From Cyclina sinensis (taxonomy: Eukaryota; Mollusca; Bivalvia; Venerida; Veneridae), in the NCBI GenBank assembly GCA_012932295.1, contig JAAONU010000019.1, forward strand, positions 20,655,908 to 20,719,907: a stretch of 64,000 nucleotides of DNA, read 5' to 3'. A program made the translations under genes and the position numbers. The notes under the pieces are model-generated. The model saw only the letters and a program-made list of their open reading frames with translations, had not been told where the DNA came from and made no database searches. Shown in pieces: positions 21,561 to 34,800 of this stretch. Position 1 is the first letter of the stretch. Each line of letters opens with the position of its first letter.

Positions 21561-24500
21561 ATGAGATGTGAAGGTACTTCCTTCCCCCACTCCTGCATGG
21601 AACCACCTTCCTACCATTATCTGATCCCATCCCCATTTTTTACATCCCCCTCCCTCTCCAAGCCCCACATACATTTGTGTTTTTTTACATAGGTACTTGC
21701 CCCCCCCCCCCCCCAAATCCCCAGCCCCCACCCCCTCCAAAAATAAATATCTTGCTTACTTCTTTTTGCATACATATATTACCCCTGCTTTCCCCGACCC
21801 CCTCCTCACCACACCCCACTTAGTTACTTGCCCCATCACCATTGTTCCCTGACCTCTGCTGAAATTGATTTAGTACTTCAGACCTACTTATTGTAATTGA
21901 AGCTATGTCCATGAAGCTTGGACATGTTGTACAATTTTGGATACAAACGAAGTTGGTTGGGTATACTATCAGAGAGATTGATTAGAAGTTTTAAGCACCC
22001 CTATATGTTATAATGAAATTTTATTCTGAGCTAATCTTTAAACTTAAAATATTGATCGATCTTATATTTATCATCTCTGTATGTTAATGCTTTAAATGCA
22101 ATAAACTTTCTAGTGTATTGTCATCTGATTGTGAAAGCTTTTGTTTGTACATTATTCATTTAATTTGATTTTCGTCACATAACTCATGCAAGTAATGCTT
22201 TTGTGCTGTACAAAAAAAAACACCAGTCAGACGGTTTTAAAAAAACTGTGAATGCATACATGGAAAGCTAGTGTTTATTTGACATAAATTTCTATGTTTT
22301 CTTACGAAGTACTCAACATACTGGATCATGAAAAAAGTGATATCAGGTGAGTGCCGACCTATCTTAATCAAACGAAATCAGAGACTATCCTATGTGGTAT
22401 ATGACGTATAATATCGGAAACGTTCTGTAATTACTATGTTTCATGTTATTATTTTAAGATTTTCCCCAATTTACTTAATGGCTCATCCCATTTTTAATCT
22501 TCGGCTATTTCCGTGATATTACCATTTATAGAAGATGCATAATTGTCTACAAATGTTGTAAACGTCAAGTTCGCTGTCGTTATTAGAAGTAAATATGATA
22601 TGTGTAAAATTGAGATTTTCAATATGCACATAACCAGTACTGGATGTACCTCTCGGATACACATTTAGATTTTAACGAATGTGCTTAGTAAAACTGAAAT
22701 ATGAATCAACAGACTTCCAAGGCTAGATATTTGGCAACAAAAAGCCTCCATAGACAGACACCTATTTTCAGACATCATACTTCTAACCTTTTTCCTTTCT
22801 TTTTCCATTCTCATTTTATAACACTAACATATATGACTAGTAAATCTGTAAGGGTTCAATACTCAAAGTACTCGAGTACTTGAAGAGCTAAACTTTTTCA
22901 TGAAACTGCTGTACTTCTCATTCGTAGGGAAATAATAGTACATAATCATTTTGTTCAAATTTTTCTCTTTTTATTGGAGGGTCACTCAGTTCGTAAATGA
23001 AAAAGTCCTAACTGCAACGTGCGAATAACATTTAAAATATTTTTGAACCACTGTGGTTAAGTTAAGCGTATTGTGACTTGCTTCAAGTCGTAAAACTTAC
23101 TCATTTAAACGACAATATTATTAACATATTACCATTTACATTTCAAAAAAAAGTACATACAGAATATCGATAAGGAATAATCAATGAATCATTTAACAGG
23201 AATGAAATCAAAGCGATGATTTACGGAGGCGGGGTTTTCTTATTACGAACCTCGGTAATACGGTCAATGTTGTATTAAATTTCAACCTGTGAACCCGCCT
23301 TCCACATTTTGATAACTCTTCTACTTCTAACGTACCGTTCAATGTAGGATCAGCATTCTTTTTTTCTAAATTTGTTGCAGACTTATTATAAATATGGTGC
23401 ATGGTACAAAATATATACATTGTACGCTTTTCTGCATGTATATCAGGGCTTTTTAAATACATTAATTAAGGTGTAATTCCGCAGAAATCGAGCAGCACCT
23501 CATTTGGTACCCTAGCTCGTTTTAGTACATAAAGAAACTGGCTTTGGATATGCTTCAAACTCCAAATTCTTACTGCATAAAACATATGATACTGCTTGTA
23601 GAAATACCGTAATTAACAAAACAATGGGTTTTCAGAAGAGCAGGACTGCATATTAGTGGAATAAGTGTAGCTTCATTTACGGGAAAAAATATTGTAAAAG
23701 TGATTAAATAAGTCGGTGGTGTAGAGCATATTACTGTCTTATTTTGTTCACGAAGAATATACACTTAGACAGATTATACACAATTGTTTTAGATTTCGAT
23801 GATGATAATTTTGCATTTTTTGTAAAGCTGGTGAAGTTTGATAATATCGGATAATATGTTTTGATCTGATGTAAGAATATTTTGAGCAAATGAGAAAGAA
23901 GTGAAATTACGTTTCAGTCATACTCATAATGCAGTTATTGCAGGTTCTTGTCTAGAAAAATTGTTCAATATTTCCTGTACTGATACGTTAAACTTTGTTA
24001 AAACTATTCTAAATTTTATACGTTTTATGTAATCTAAATATTTTTAAAACTTGAATTCGTGCTTAAATAAACAATAAGATTCGAGGCGATTCGAATTATT
24101 TATGCCCGAGTAGCATCGTTGGTGATTAACGTCTAGTGTCTAAGTCATATGGTGTTGAAGTTAATAAGCATGTTGAACTGGTTTATCCAAAAAAGTGCAT
24201 GGTATGAAATATATCGTTGTGTGCGGTTCAAGTTTCCACTTTCATAGAGTTGCATTCCCTGTATTTAACGGATTCGACAATTACAATACAATTATTAAAT
24301 ATATGAAAAATATAAAGATGTGGGCTTTCATTTCTAATATCATGACTTTGTTTATGTTAAGGCTTATAACCAAAATTATCTCAATAAATACGTTTATCAT
24401 TTAAGGACGGCTGTAAAGTAGCTGGACCTTATGCAAAAACCACAGTATTGTCTGCGAAAAGTTGTAAAAATAGTTATATATTTTTAGGTTAAGTTTTCAG

Positions 24501-24874
24501 TTTAAATCTCTTTTTTGTGTGTTATTTAAAATGGCTTTCAGGAAAAAATAAACATAGAATATTACCTCTCGGATCCCCTTGTCTGACGCTTTTAAGTGAT
24601 ATAATATGCTCTGGAGTTTTCAGAGCCGTAGCGTATATGTGACTTTACTTCGCTATACATATATTTTAAGAATCGCTATGAATTTTGAACTGACTTCACT
24701 ATTTAATAGTTTTCTGTCATTATTATCAAACGTCTTCTCACAGACGAAAAATGGTACGCATTATTTCTTTTCGAATTAATTATCAATGCGTTTTCTGTCC
24801 ATTTTATTAGCCTTTTATCTAACAGTTCAGAATAAATTTTGAAATGATGTTGAGGGATATTCAACTAAATATTT
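21561..24874. other. Non-coding stretch with a C-rich tract
   Basis: 21580-21850 is C-rich low-complexity sequence, including a C14 run near 21701-21714. The rest is AT-rich and holds no exon, RNA gene or element I can support on either strand. Confidence 0.5.
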
Positions 24875-26830
24875 TTGCATCCTGAGTATAATCACAATTT
24901 TAGAGTACTCTTCAGATTTAACTGTCGTGTTATAGAGACCGGTTGTGATGTCATTTTAAAAGAAATGAACGAAAGTATTCAATGCTACTCCCCTAATAAA
25001 GTAACCAGAAAACGATATAAACACACAAAGCCATACTGGAATGAAGAATTTTCTCAGTTGTGAAACAATATGAACTTAAAAGAAAAAAAAGAGTATCTCA
25101 AAGCAAAATCTCGGGTTCTGTCGGCTTTCAGAAGACATGAATACAGGGCAGCAAGAAAAAAAGACACATTTAAGGCAGTACGAGCGCGCATACTGGGAGT
25201 CTTTTGGCTATAATATCGAAGGCTTTTCTACGGGAAACCCAAATGAATTTTAGAGGAAGATGAAATCTCTAGAGCCCAGAAAAAAGATCACATTCCAATG
25301 GAAATCATAGACGAGGCTGAAAATATTTGCTCTGGTGAAAATATTAATTTAAAAAATGGGCACTCAGTTAGGGAAAAAAGTGCGGATTTCGATGACACGT
25401 TTTATGAGCAGTGTAAACAGCAAAAGCTCATGTTTGAAAATGACATACTTGACCCTCTATGTCAGCAACAGCCAGTTTAACTTTGTTATATCTATTGACG
25501 AAATATCGAATGTGGTTATGGCAGCGAAAAATAAATCATTTATTGGCATTGACTAAATCTTTTATGCTGTACTCAAATATGAGAGCGTTATTATTGTATT
25601 GCGACAGCAATTTCAATCTATATTAGACTCATGTTTTATAGCATCAGTTTGACGAAAAGCAATTGCCCGTCGTCAGATTAACGGATGCCTTAAAATTACC
25701 AAGGAGTGTGTCTACTATCAAACGTATCAAAACTGTACAGTAGGGTTTTTTTCTTTTTTTTTTTTTTTTTTTTTGTTTGTTTGTTTTTGTTGCTGTTGTT
25801 GTTGTTTTCTCAATAGAGGGCTTAGCTTGCATCTTGAAAGCAATGAGATCATAGCCGAGGATCAAAATTCCTTTGCGCTCTAGTAAAGCATTATTAAAAA
25901 CAAGAAAAATGTCATTGCAGCCTTCCTTGATGTCAAAAGAAAGCTTTTGATTTTGTAAAAAGAGTTTTATTTTCTGCATAAATTGGTCATGAACAACCTA
26001 GGTGGTAAATTCTAATTCTATTAAATCTAAAGCATGTATATTAACATTATATCGTCTATCAAGATAAATGGGTCAGTGACAAACTGGGTGATAATTAATG
26101 TCGTATAAATAACAAGTGTTCCTCATTGTTATATGCCGACGAGATAGTGATGCTTGCCGAAAACGAGCATGACCTTCAGTATATGTTAAACTCAATACAT
26201 TCATGGTGTAAGCGCTAGAGGCTGATGATAAACACAGCTCTAAAGCAATGTATTTCAGGTTATCGCAGAGTGCCTCGCACACAAAAAAGATTTAATATAG
26301 GTGATAATATCATCCAGACGATTGACGTATAAATACTTAGGGATTGTGTACATGAGAAACTAGACTATTCAATCAACACGAAATGTCCTTCTATCGGCAC
26401 AGGACGAACACTGGATGGTATCTGCGCAAAAATAGCAGTATTAAAGAGTTCGGGTTCTCGACGTTTTAAAAGATTAATAATGCTTGTGTTATTCCAGTCC
26501 TATAGACTATATCTGCTCAGTTTGGGGTTTTCAGCCACAGCGGGTGTTTACAGATTCTTACCATCATTGGCCATCAATGGTGAGACTAGTTGGCTTTGAT
26601 CTCAAAATGAGATGGTTAAATATGGTTTAAATATGGAATAGACTTACTTCTTTTGAAAACACGCGACTCCGTGACGAAAAACATTTTTAATTATTCAAAA
26701 ACATCAACTGTAACTCGTGTTTAGAAATAAGTCATTTTTAGTAAATTAATTTACCTCATAATAAGTTGAAAGCAGATATTTCAGACGCAAAACAGAGACT
26801 CTTTCGTTGCAGATACCTTGCCAGAAACTG
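24875..26830 (+). pseudogene. Decayed LINE (endonuclease-RT linker to C-terminus)
   Basis: Pieces in several frames line up as one non-LTR retrotransposon polyprotein. They are HTKPYWNEEFSQL (about 25035) and the linker GNPNEF...MKSLEP (about 25235). Next come FVISIDEISNVVMAAKNKS (about 25483-25540), AEDQNSFAL (about 25855) and NVIAAFLDVK (about 25908). Then CSSLLYADEIVMLAENEHD (about 26123), where the RT box reads YADE instead of YADD. KYLGIV (about 26330) follows, and near the end RWLNMV and WNRLTSFENTRL. Multiple stops, frameshifts and a poly-T/TTG insertion near 25745-25805 disable it. It belongs to a different lineage from the minus-strand LINE at 19640, since the motifs differ. Confidence 0.82.
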
Positions 26831-28419
26831 AACTTTTCTCTGAAACTTAGAAACTATAAACTCTTCAAATGTAGCTGTCAAAAAAGAAGAGTCAAATAAA
26901 CTCGAAACGCGTTGTGAAAAATTGGAGTTTGTCTTCCTTTATTCCTTTATATCAAATGTAGCTGTGAAATCAAAAGTTGTGAAACTTAACTTATCAAGAG
27001 GCGAACGATCAATCATGGCACAGTTTCAATGTGGTGTTTTCCCTTTAAGGGTAGATCTAGTCTCTTCACCGGTTAACAATTTGAAGACAGAGTGTGCAGA
27101 CAGTGTGAACAAGGTCAAGTAGAACATCAAACACACATATTCCGTAGCTATCAAAGAAAAACGGTAAAACCATTCAGCGTGCGTTTATTAAGAGAAAGTC
27201 AGTAACACATCATGGAACTTTCAGATCTTGAAAATATTTAAAATGTCCATTTGTTGTTTTTCGGATCAACAAATTAATTTATTTTGTTAAAAATAACCTA
27301 TAGGCCCATTGGACCGGTTGTGCTAGTTCGTATTGATTTTGCATGTTCATTAATTGTTTGTTATCCGTACAGATTATTGAATAGTTCATAAAGGTCATTT
27401 AATGATTTACATTATTTTTCTTCTGTTATTTCTTTTTCTGTTTCCTAAAGGATTATGTGTCTGCTTTTGCTAAATTACACGATTGTTTCTTCTGTGGTGT
27501 ATTAACATTTATATTTTCATATAATTTTTGTATAAGTTTTTACTTTTTTCAATGAAGATTTGTTTGTTATCATTTGTTTTCTCTCGATTATATGTATTTC
27601 GGGCGACATTTAAATCTTTGCGTGCACTCTAAATTTAACCATGTTTTTCTATGTCTGTTTTAAATTTGCGATTTGATTTATTATTTGCACGAGATTTTCC
27701 AAATACACTGAAAGCGTCTTTGAAGTGGTTTACAGATTCGTTAACCGTATTTAAATTATCCAATAAGTGTCGTAGCGTGCCGATATTGTCTAATAAACAG
27801 TGGCGGTGGCTCGTCCCAAGCTAGATATTGTTCATACGTCGTTTCATTGTCAGTGTTGCTAGGCATTCTTTGTATACATAAGTTTAAGCGACAGTGTCTG
27901 ATAAATCATATGGTGCCGTTACAGTAAAAGATCTGATGTGATCAAAATTTCAGAGTTAGTTAAACAATAATCAACGACACCCGATCGATTCTAGTTTATA
28001 AATGTGAATGATCCGGTTTTGTCATTACTTAGACGCCCATTACAAATTAGCAAGCTAGTTTTTTTGTTTTTATATAACTGAATCAATTTTCTGCCAGGCT
28101 TATCATGTGTTCGGTCATCGTTTACTCGCTTACTGAGAAAAAAACAAATCAATATCTTTCTTTAAAATCAATCATTTACGATAGTCCATTAAACTGGACG
28201 TTCTACGTTTTTACTCTCCAATTATTATTGGTTTACTCAAAGATTTATTTTTTTCTACACCACTTTCGCCTATTTCAAATCATTTTCATTCATTCAAAGC
28301 TGCTTCTTCAATTTATCTGGACAAAACTAAATTTTCTGAGATCCTGGCCAAAAAATGACATATGGAGAGGCAGTGTGATAGAAAATACCTCTGAGGTATA
28401 GTTGGCCACAAATTATTGT
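26831..28419. other. Non-coding stretch
   Basis: AT-rich, with short unsupported open frames only (for example 26922-27122 and 28105-28401). No repeat or gene recognised. Confidence 0.45.
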
Positions 28420-28427
28420 TCTGTGTG

Positions 28428-29314
28428 CAGGCTTGTGACCAGTACTTGGGTCTAGTACTTAAGTACCAGTATCAGTACTTTCCCATATGGACAGTACCAG
28501 TACCAGTACTAGGTTTTCAGTCAGTACTGCAGTACCAGTACTTTTCTGTGTAACTGTAGAATTAGTACAACTACAGCCTTTTGTTCATAATAACTCTTCA
28601 TTTTTGTTTGCAACAATTTATTACCTTTTAGAAAAGAAGAAAATAGTAGTTATAACAACAGACAACTGTCTGCAGCTAGTATTAAAACCCAGTCAGGGAC
28701 ATGCCGTTGTATCCTTGAGCAAGAAACTTTACACTCATTGCTTAGTACTGGTTGGTTCCAGGAACGGATTCGAGAGTGTGTCTATAAGCTAAAAGCTTCC
28801 TACACAATCGAACTTAAATACATTTGGTATAAACTAGTATTAAAACTATCATGATATAGAGAAAAATGTAATAGATTTCCATACCATTTCAAAAGATACA
28901 CATTGAAAGTTGCAGTATAAAATTAATACATCTGGTCAATTCATTTTGATAATATTTCAGTTAGAAACCCAACTATATCATATTTAATGTTATAATTATT
29001 ATAATGTGTTTGCTTGATTTGATTGCAAGAAAACTATATACAAAATGTAATAATAGCTGAAAGAAAGAGATTTCTATGATTTTCATTATAGCTTTATGAC
29101 TGCTGACCTAAATGTGTCCATATTTTAAACAGAAAATTTGCTAAAATGTGAGAAAAAATGAAGTACTGCTAAAGTACTGCAGTTCTAGTACCAATTTTTT
29201 GTAAGAGTAATGCAGTACCAGTACCAGATTTGCCAAATTTTGTCCAAGTAATGCAGTACAGTACCAGTACTTGGCCAAAAGTATCGCAGTACCAGTACCA
29301 GTATCACAAGCCTG
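28428..29314. mobile_element. hAT-like non-autonomous DNA transposon
   Basis: The 887-bp element begins CAGGCTTGTGA and ends with its exact complement TCACAAGCCTG. Flanking octamers TCTGTGTG (28420-28427) and TCTTTATG (29315-29322) agree at six of eight positions, fitting an aged 8-bp hAT target duplication. Both ends are packed with AGTACCAGTAC-type subterminal repeats (28440-28550 and 29160-29300), typical of transposase binding sites in hAT elements. No transposase is encoded. A SINE-like insertion may lie at about 28685-28830. Confidence 0.75.
28685..28830 (+). repeat. Possible SINE tail inside the hAT-like element
   Basis: GCCGTTGTATCCTTGAGCAA, then AACTTTACACTCATTGC, then ATAAGCTAAAAGCTTCC look like the conserved body and tail of an animal SINE, but no pol III promoter is visible at its 5' side. 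It could instead be part of the host element. Confidence 0.35.
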
Positions 29315-29322
29315 TCTTTATG

Positions 29323-31590
29323 AGGAGTAAGTCCTAAAACTATGCTGTTTTGTAAGGCGTTACTCACGCTATTTACTAATTTTGGCCTATTTTTAAGTCA
29401 ATTTCTATGGATTGCTGATTTCTGTGACACCTCACTGCATGTTAACTTGATGAAAGTAATCCAGTAGTCACTTTAAACAGCTTTTTAAGAATTTTTAAAT
29501 TTAACCCAAAATCTGTGAAAAATCAGCTTTCAAATCAATCATTTGATACTCCTCCACTGACGTTTCTTTTTTATTATTTGAAGATTTATATTTCATATTT
29601 CATAACATGCAGTAATGTTGTTGGCAGATGTCATGGGTCAACGACTTTGTATAAGAAAACAAGGAAAAGAAACTGGATTACATAAATATGAAATTAATTC
29701 AACACAAATTTTAATGTGTTACTCATAACACCAGCTGTTGGGATTATATTGATACAAATGGTCATAAAAATCATATATTTTAACAAGTATACGTAAAACG
29801 ATTTTGTTCTACGTGTCAATTGTCGTCAATGTTCGACTTTTGAACAGGCCATGTGGACAGAAGAAAGATCCCATAAAAACTATTGCTTTAAGGGATGGCA
29901 TGGCAATCTAGGTATTTGATATGTGTAATTATTTTTAACAAATAACTTCAGAGCTTCGTGAAATTTTGATAACATAAAAAGAATAAATTTACTGGAATAT
30001 ACATGTATCACAAGAAATCTATTTAACAATCCGACAAATAGGAAGTCAGCAAAAAAAAAGAAACACCAAACAAAAACACACACACACAAAATAAGGATAT
30101 GCATTTTTCATTTAGAAAATTTAGGATGGGTCTTTGATAAAAACGAATCCTTCCAGAGATTTATAAGAATCTGTTTCTCTACTCTAGCATACAGTGTAAA
30201 AAATTTTTTTTACACAGAAAAATGATTGTAATTTTGTACCGGACAAAACAATAATAAACATTGAAAACATATCGATTTATAGCAAAACTTACCAAAATAT
30301 TAAAAGATGATGTTGACTTATAAATTTTCAACAGTGATAACTGAGCATATCAAATAAAACACAATTTTGATCAAATTGGCATGCCAAACAACAATATTCG
30401 AAACTATGATTCAACAAACAAGATCTGTAATAGTTGAATACCAAATGTAATATACAGGCATCATCAGCACACAAAATCTTGAAATTTGTTGTATAATTAA
30501 GCATTTTTTATAATTTGAAAATACATAGTATATCAAATATGTATAACATTATATATTATATTATAATAATAAACATGCTATTATCACACGTACACATAAC
30601 ATAATGATTGTATTGTATATATTATATGTTACTTTACATTTGTGTGTTGATTTTTGCCAAATAAAGGAATGAAATTGATTGAACAAGAAATGTTAAAAAT
30701 TGTTAACATGTTTTAAGTTAATCAAGATAAACATTTATTATGGTAGGTGAATTATTACTTCGAATGTATTCTAATATTATATGTATATATAATTACAGTC
30801 GGTTCACGCATCACGCATGTTTGTTACAACTGAAGTATATGACGGTAAACTATCGTGTTCAAGCCTGATGTAAAAAAGTTTTTCTTTTCTGTTGTAAAAT
30901 ATTTATCGTTTGGATGATTTAAACAAATTATGATCTTAACAAGTCTTACGCACGCCGCCTGACATGCAAATCATCCTCTAATATGTTATCAAAATGACCT
31001 TCAGATATTTTTACGGGGTAATAAACAACATATGTTGCCAAATATTCTCAAATAAAACGCAATAAACTTTTCTTAATGGAAAAAATAAAAACATACGGCT
31101 TCATTGACCGTTAAGCTTGTGTCACGATAAAATAAATGGGGTGATAAATTTGTTCTAACAAACTCACTTTTCTAAGTGCTGCACTTTATGAAAAGCCTAT
31201 CAGTGTGTGGTTACAGGTTGTGAAACGTGAAAATGATTAAAAGTCGTTTTACTCACAGATCAGGTTTTCCCCTTGTCTTTAAAACATTAAGATTATTATA
31301 CAGAACTATATAGAGCTCCCATTTTTTAGTTGGGAATTGGTGTCACCAGGAACACGCACTTTCTGTGCAGAAGGAATGGTCAAATTACCAGTTACGAATA
31401 TTGTTGAGAAAGCCTCTGGCAGAGCACTCCGTGCTACTCTGAAATTCTAGAAGACGTATTTTGTGTACTGACTTAAGTTACGACAAACCAACCGTAAACA
31501 CAAATCATGGACTGGCTGCGATTAGATTGCTCGATTTTCTAGTCCAGAAACTGACTTGTTTCACCACTGAGTATTTCAAACAGAGTGCGA
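29323..31590. other. Non-coding stretch upstream of the GH128-TSP1 gene
   Basis: Very AT-rich (notably 30480-30640), without a recognisable exon or element. The promoter and 5' UTR of the next gene probably lie in its last kilobase, but no core promoter is convincing. Confidence 0.4.
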
Positions 31591-31614
31591 ATGAACTTGT
31601 TTGCCAACCCTTTC

Positions 31615-31675
31615 ATGAAACTGTATAAAAGTGGCATGTTTTTATTAGTTGTAGTATTACGGTATTCTACGACTT
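31615..31675 (+). CDS. Provisional signal-peptide exon of the GH128-TSP1 gene
   Basis: ATG at 31615 opens MKLYKSGMFLLVVVLRYSTT: a basic start, a hydrophobic core and small residues, as in a secretion signal. An in-frame upstream ATG lies at 31591. To join exon 2 in phase, the exon must end one base into a codon; the only suitable GT is after 31675 (ACTT|GTTCTT), a weak donor. The true first exon could therefore be elsewhere. Confidence 0.4.
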
Positions 31676-31754
31676 GTTCTTACAATGAGTATTTCAAATG
31701 CCAGGATATGCTTCATTTTATGTCAAGTTCTGTTACTGTCTTTTTTAATTTCAG

Positions 31755-31836
31755 CGTCGCAGAAAAAGGGTGTAGTGCATTGGTGGGAAGATTACAACTG
31801 CGATGACTTCACAGTTCTGAACAAAATGTCATGGTG
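31755..31836 (+). CDS. GH128-TSP1 exon 2 (start of catalytic domain)
   Basis: Acceptor TTTAATTTCAG, donor TGGTG|GTAAAG. It encodes SQKKGVVHWWEDYNCDDF...LNKMSWW, the first strand and helix of the GH128 barrel. The phase (two bases of a codon at each end) fits exon 3 starting at 32369. Confidence 0.8.
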
Positions 31837-34800
31837 GTAAAGTATAATTGGTTAGCCTAAATGTGACATAAGGCTGTATCATTTAACGCTGACTAACTTA
31901 AGTTTATAAGCATTTATTTTGGCTTGAACGGGAAATATCTCCTCAATAATGATGAAGACAACATGCATCGATGAGATATCCTTTTGCGACTGAATTAACC
32001 TGTAACTTCCTGTAACCAACAATATCAGAGGTATGTGTACATCTGCCACGTGCCTCTCCACCTGCCGAAAGGGGGGCAAATCACACACGACTGGAGTTAT
32101 TAATATGCATATCGAATAATATTTTATTCCATCTTTGTCGTGAATATATTATTTATTAATGATTTAACTTAGACTTTTCAAGTATATTCTTAAATTTAGT
32201 TTTATATCGAACTATAAAATTATTCTAAAAGACAGTAAAGTTTGTCTTGCCAAACTGAGAGGTAATTAGTCGTGAATCTTGGACAGTATTATTACTGACC
32301 AACCAACCATAATTACAGGAATACTCTGCTCAGATTCATACTAGATTTGAATGTACGAATATCTTCAGGTACGAGTATCACCAAAGCCTGCAGTTTTTCC
32401 ACCAGAAAGGACTGTGTGTCGCAACTATCGATAATTACAAGTCCACTTTCGTCCCAATGATCTGGGGAATACCGGCAAGTATAAACATCGACAGTGGAAC
32501 TGACGACTATATTTTAGGTTATAACGAACCTAATCACATGAGCCAATCAAACATAACCCCGGAGGACGCTGCTGCTCACTGGGCGGTCATTGAACAGCAC
32601 GGGGTGGGGAAAGAACTCGTAAGTCCCTCCGCTGCACCTTGTGGTTTGAATTGTCTTTCAACCAGAGATGACTGGTTCGATGCTTTTTTTAATGTAAGTT
32701 GTACCGACTGCCGCGTTGACTATCTTGCAACACACACGTACTGGTGTAATGCTAATAAAGTGATGAACAATTTACAAGATCTATACACACGTTATGGGAA
32801 GAAGATTTGGCTCACAGAGTTTGGGTGTGGAAATGGTATCACAAATGCAACACAGGTTCTGGAATTTATGAAGGAGATTTTACCTTTATTAGAAGCGGCA
32901 CCATTCGTTGAAAGGTAGAACTTTTCCACTTTCAAAATGCGAGTTTAAATAACAACCTTGGTAAAGCTTACATGCAAGAGATAAATTGTTGGTACTGAAA
33001 TACAAAGAAATGTAACTCTTAACATGCTTAATATTTAAAATGAACTTGTCCATCTCTCAATTAGGACAGATTCATTAATTTTTTTGTAGGGATGCTCATT
33101 CAATATTTACTGACAGAAATGGCGAAAAGTGCAGACCATGATCAGACTGCACAGATTTGCAGGCTGATCTTTGTCTGCACTGGGTGCAAAGGCAGAGTCA
33201 ATTGCCTCAAGCAGGGTAAGGGTTAAAATAGGCATACCCTAAAATTGGGGGTATTCCATTTTCTTTAAAAGAATGTAAATATGAATTATTACCCGATGTC
33301 AAGGTGTCGATCTTAAATTCTAGGTAAAACAGGTAAACTTACTTTGTTAATATTAGTCTTTATATGAGATTAGTTGTTGTATCATTTTTGGGTGGATAGC
33401 CATTTATTCCAGATAAACATTTCCTAGGTGTTTGATGTATTTTATTTAAAGACAAAAACAGAGAATAAATTAAACTACCCTAGGAGTTGTAAACTTGTGT
33501 AATACTTCTAAAGAACGTTTAAGTCTCTTCAAGTCTGGACCTCATCTTTTTATTAGAAATTAGAAAAAAAAATTGAAATAAACCCGCTAAAAGAAATTTT
33601 TTAATCATTCGTTTATAAAACTGCAGATATGCTTGGTATAAAGCCCGGATCCAAGAGTCGGATGGGTGGGTTACGCTTGCGGAAAGTCTTTTAGACCCAG
33701 CTGGAGGTACAGAACTGACCCCATTAGGAGTCTTCTACAACGGATTCGAAGGAACTCAGAAAGGTTGTGGTCTCTACAAAGTTAAAACGAAAACAATATT
33801 TTGTTTCATTTCCAGTCTACAAGGAATAATCTTCTTGTTATTCTAATCTACTGCTTAAATATACAGCTTCTTGTTTTCAATTATTTCTCTTATTAACTAA
33901 AAGGTAATTTAGGTAAGTTAGAGGATGATATAGTGAGTTGACGGAGTTGAGTATCTTACCATATGCTTTTTTACTGTTATATTGTTTTAATGCCCCCGTA
34001 GCGTCGCATATAGTAGTTGCACTTTCCGTCCGTTATTCCGCACGTCCTCCCCATCTTCTGTGCGGAACTCCATTAGGAATCTTCTACAACTCAAAAAGGT
34101 GGTGTTCTCGACAAAATAAAACAATGTTATGTTTCATTTCCAGTGTAAAATGAAGTTTCTTGGTGTAATTCTAATTTATTGCTTTAATATTGACTTTATT
34201 ATTTAACTTGTTTTAATTACTTCTCTAACTAAATGGTGATTTTTCGAAGACTCGTTTCCTTATTCCACTACACTGTATTAACTTTCTGTACAGGTTTCAG
34301 CATGATTAGAGAAGTAAAACAAATTCATATAGTGTCTTAATATTCCACAAAAGTTGACTATGTTGCCATATATATTTTTTGACTATGTCTACTTTATTGT
34401 TTCTTACAATATTCTTCGTTTTGTTTCTAGCGTATGTAAAGCAAATTTTTTTTCTTGCCGCGACGTTATGAAATATTGCAGTTCTGATCTCGCATAATAG
34501 TCCTATTGTATAAATCTGCGGAAAGAACTCGTACTTTAGATATAACAGTAAAAAGCTGTAGTGACCATTAATAGTTCAAACCATTCGTAATGCACTTAGG
34601 TTGATATGTAACCTTAGAAATACAAACATTACGCATCTTCTTAGCTGAATGTACATGAAGTCATTGAAAAGAAAGCTTTACTTCTATTAAGTAAAGATGG
34701 ATGTGGTGAAAATTTTTGTGTACATTAAGTGCTTAATACTGCTAAAAATAAACGAGTTGAATAAGTGAATATTATTAAACATTTTCATGAAAGCCAGATA

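Noticed and set aside
28105..28401. A 98-codon open frame with hydrophobic stretches
   Set aside because: AT-rich chance frame rich in Phe, Ile and Leu; no conserved feature or splice context.
31837..31855. TATAATTGG just after exon 2 read as a YNW motif after a 5-base frame-breaking insertion
   Set aside because: Splicing at TGGTG|GTAAAG to 32369 gives a continuous frame with SWWYEY, so no break is needed.
32319..32368. Acceptor at AATTACAG|GAATAC for exon 3
   Set aside because: It does not match the phase left by exon 2; the acceptor before 32369 does.
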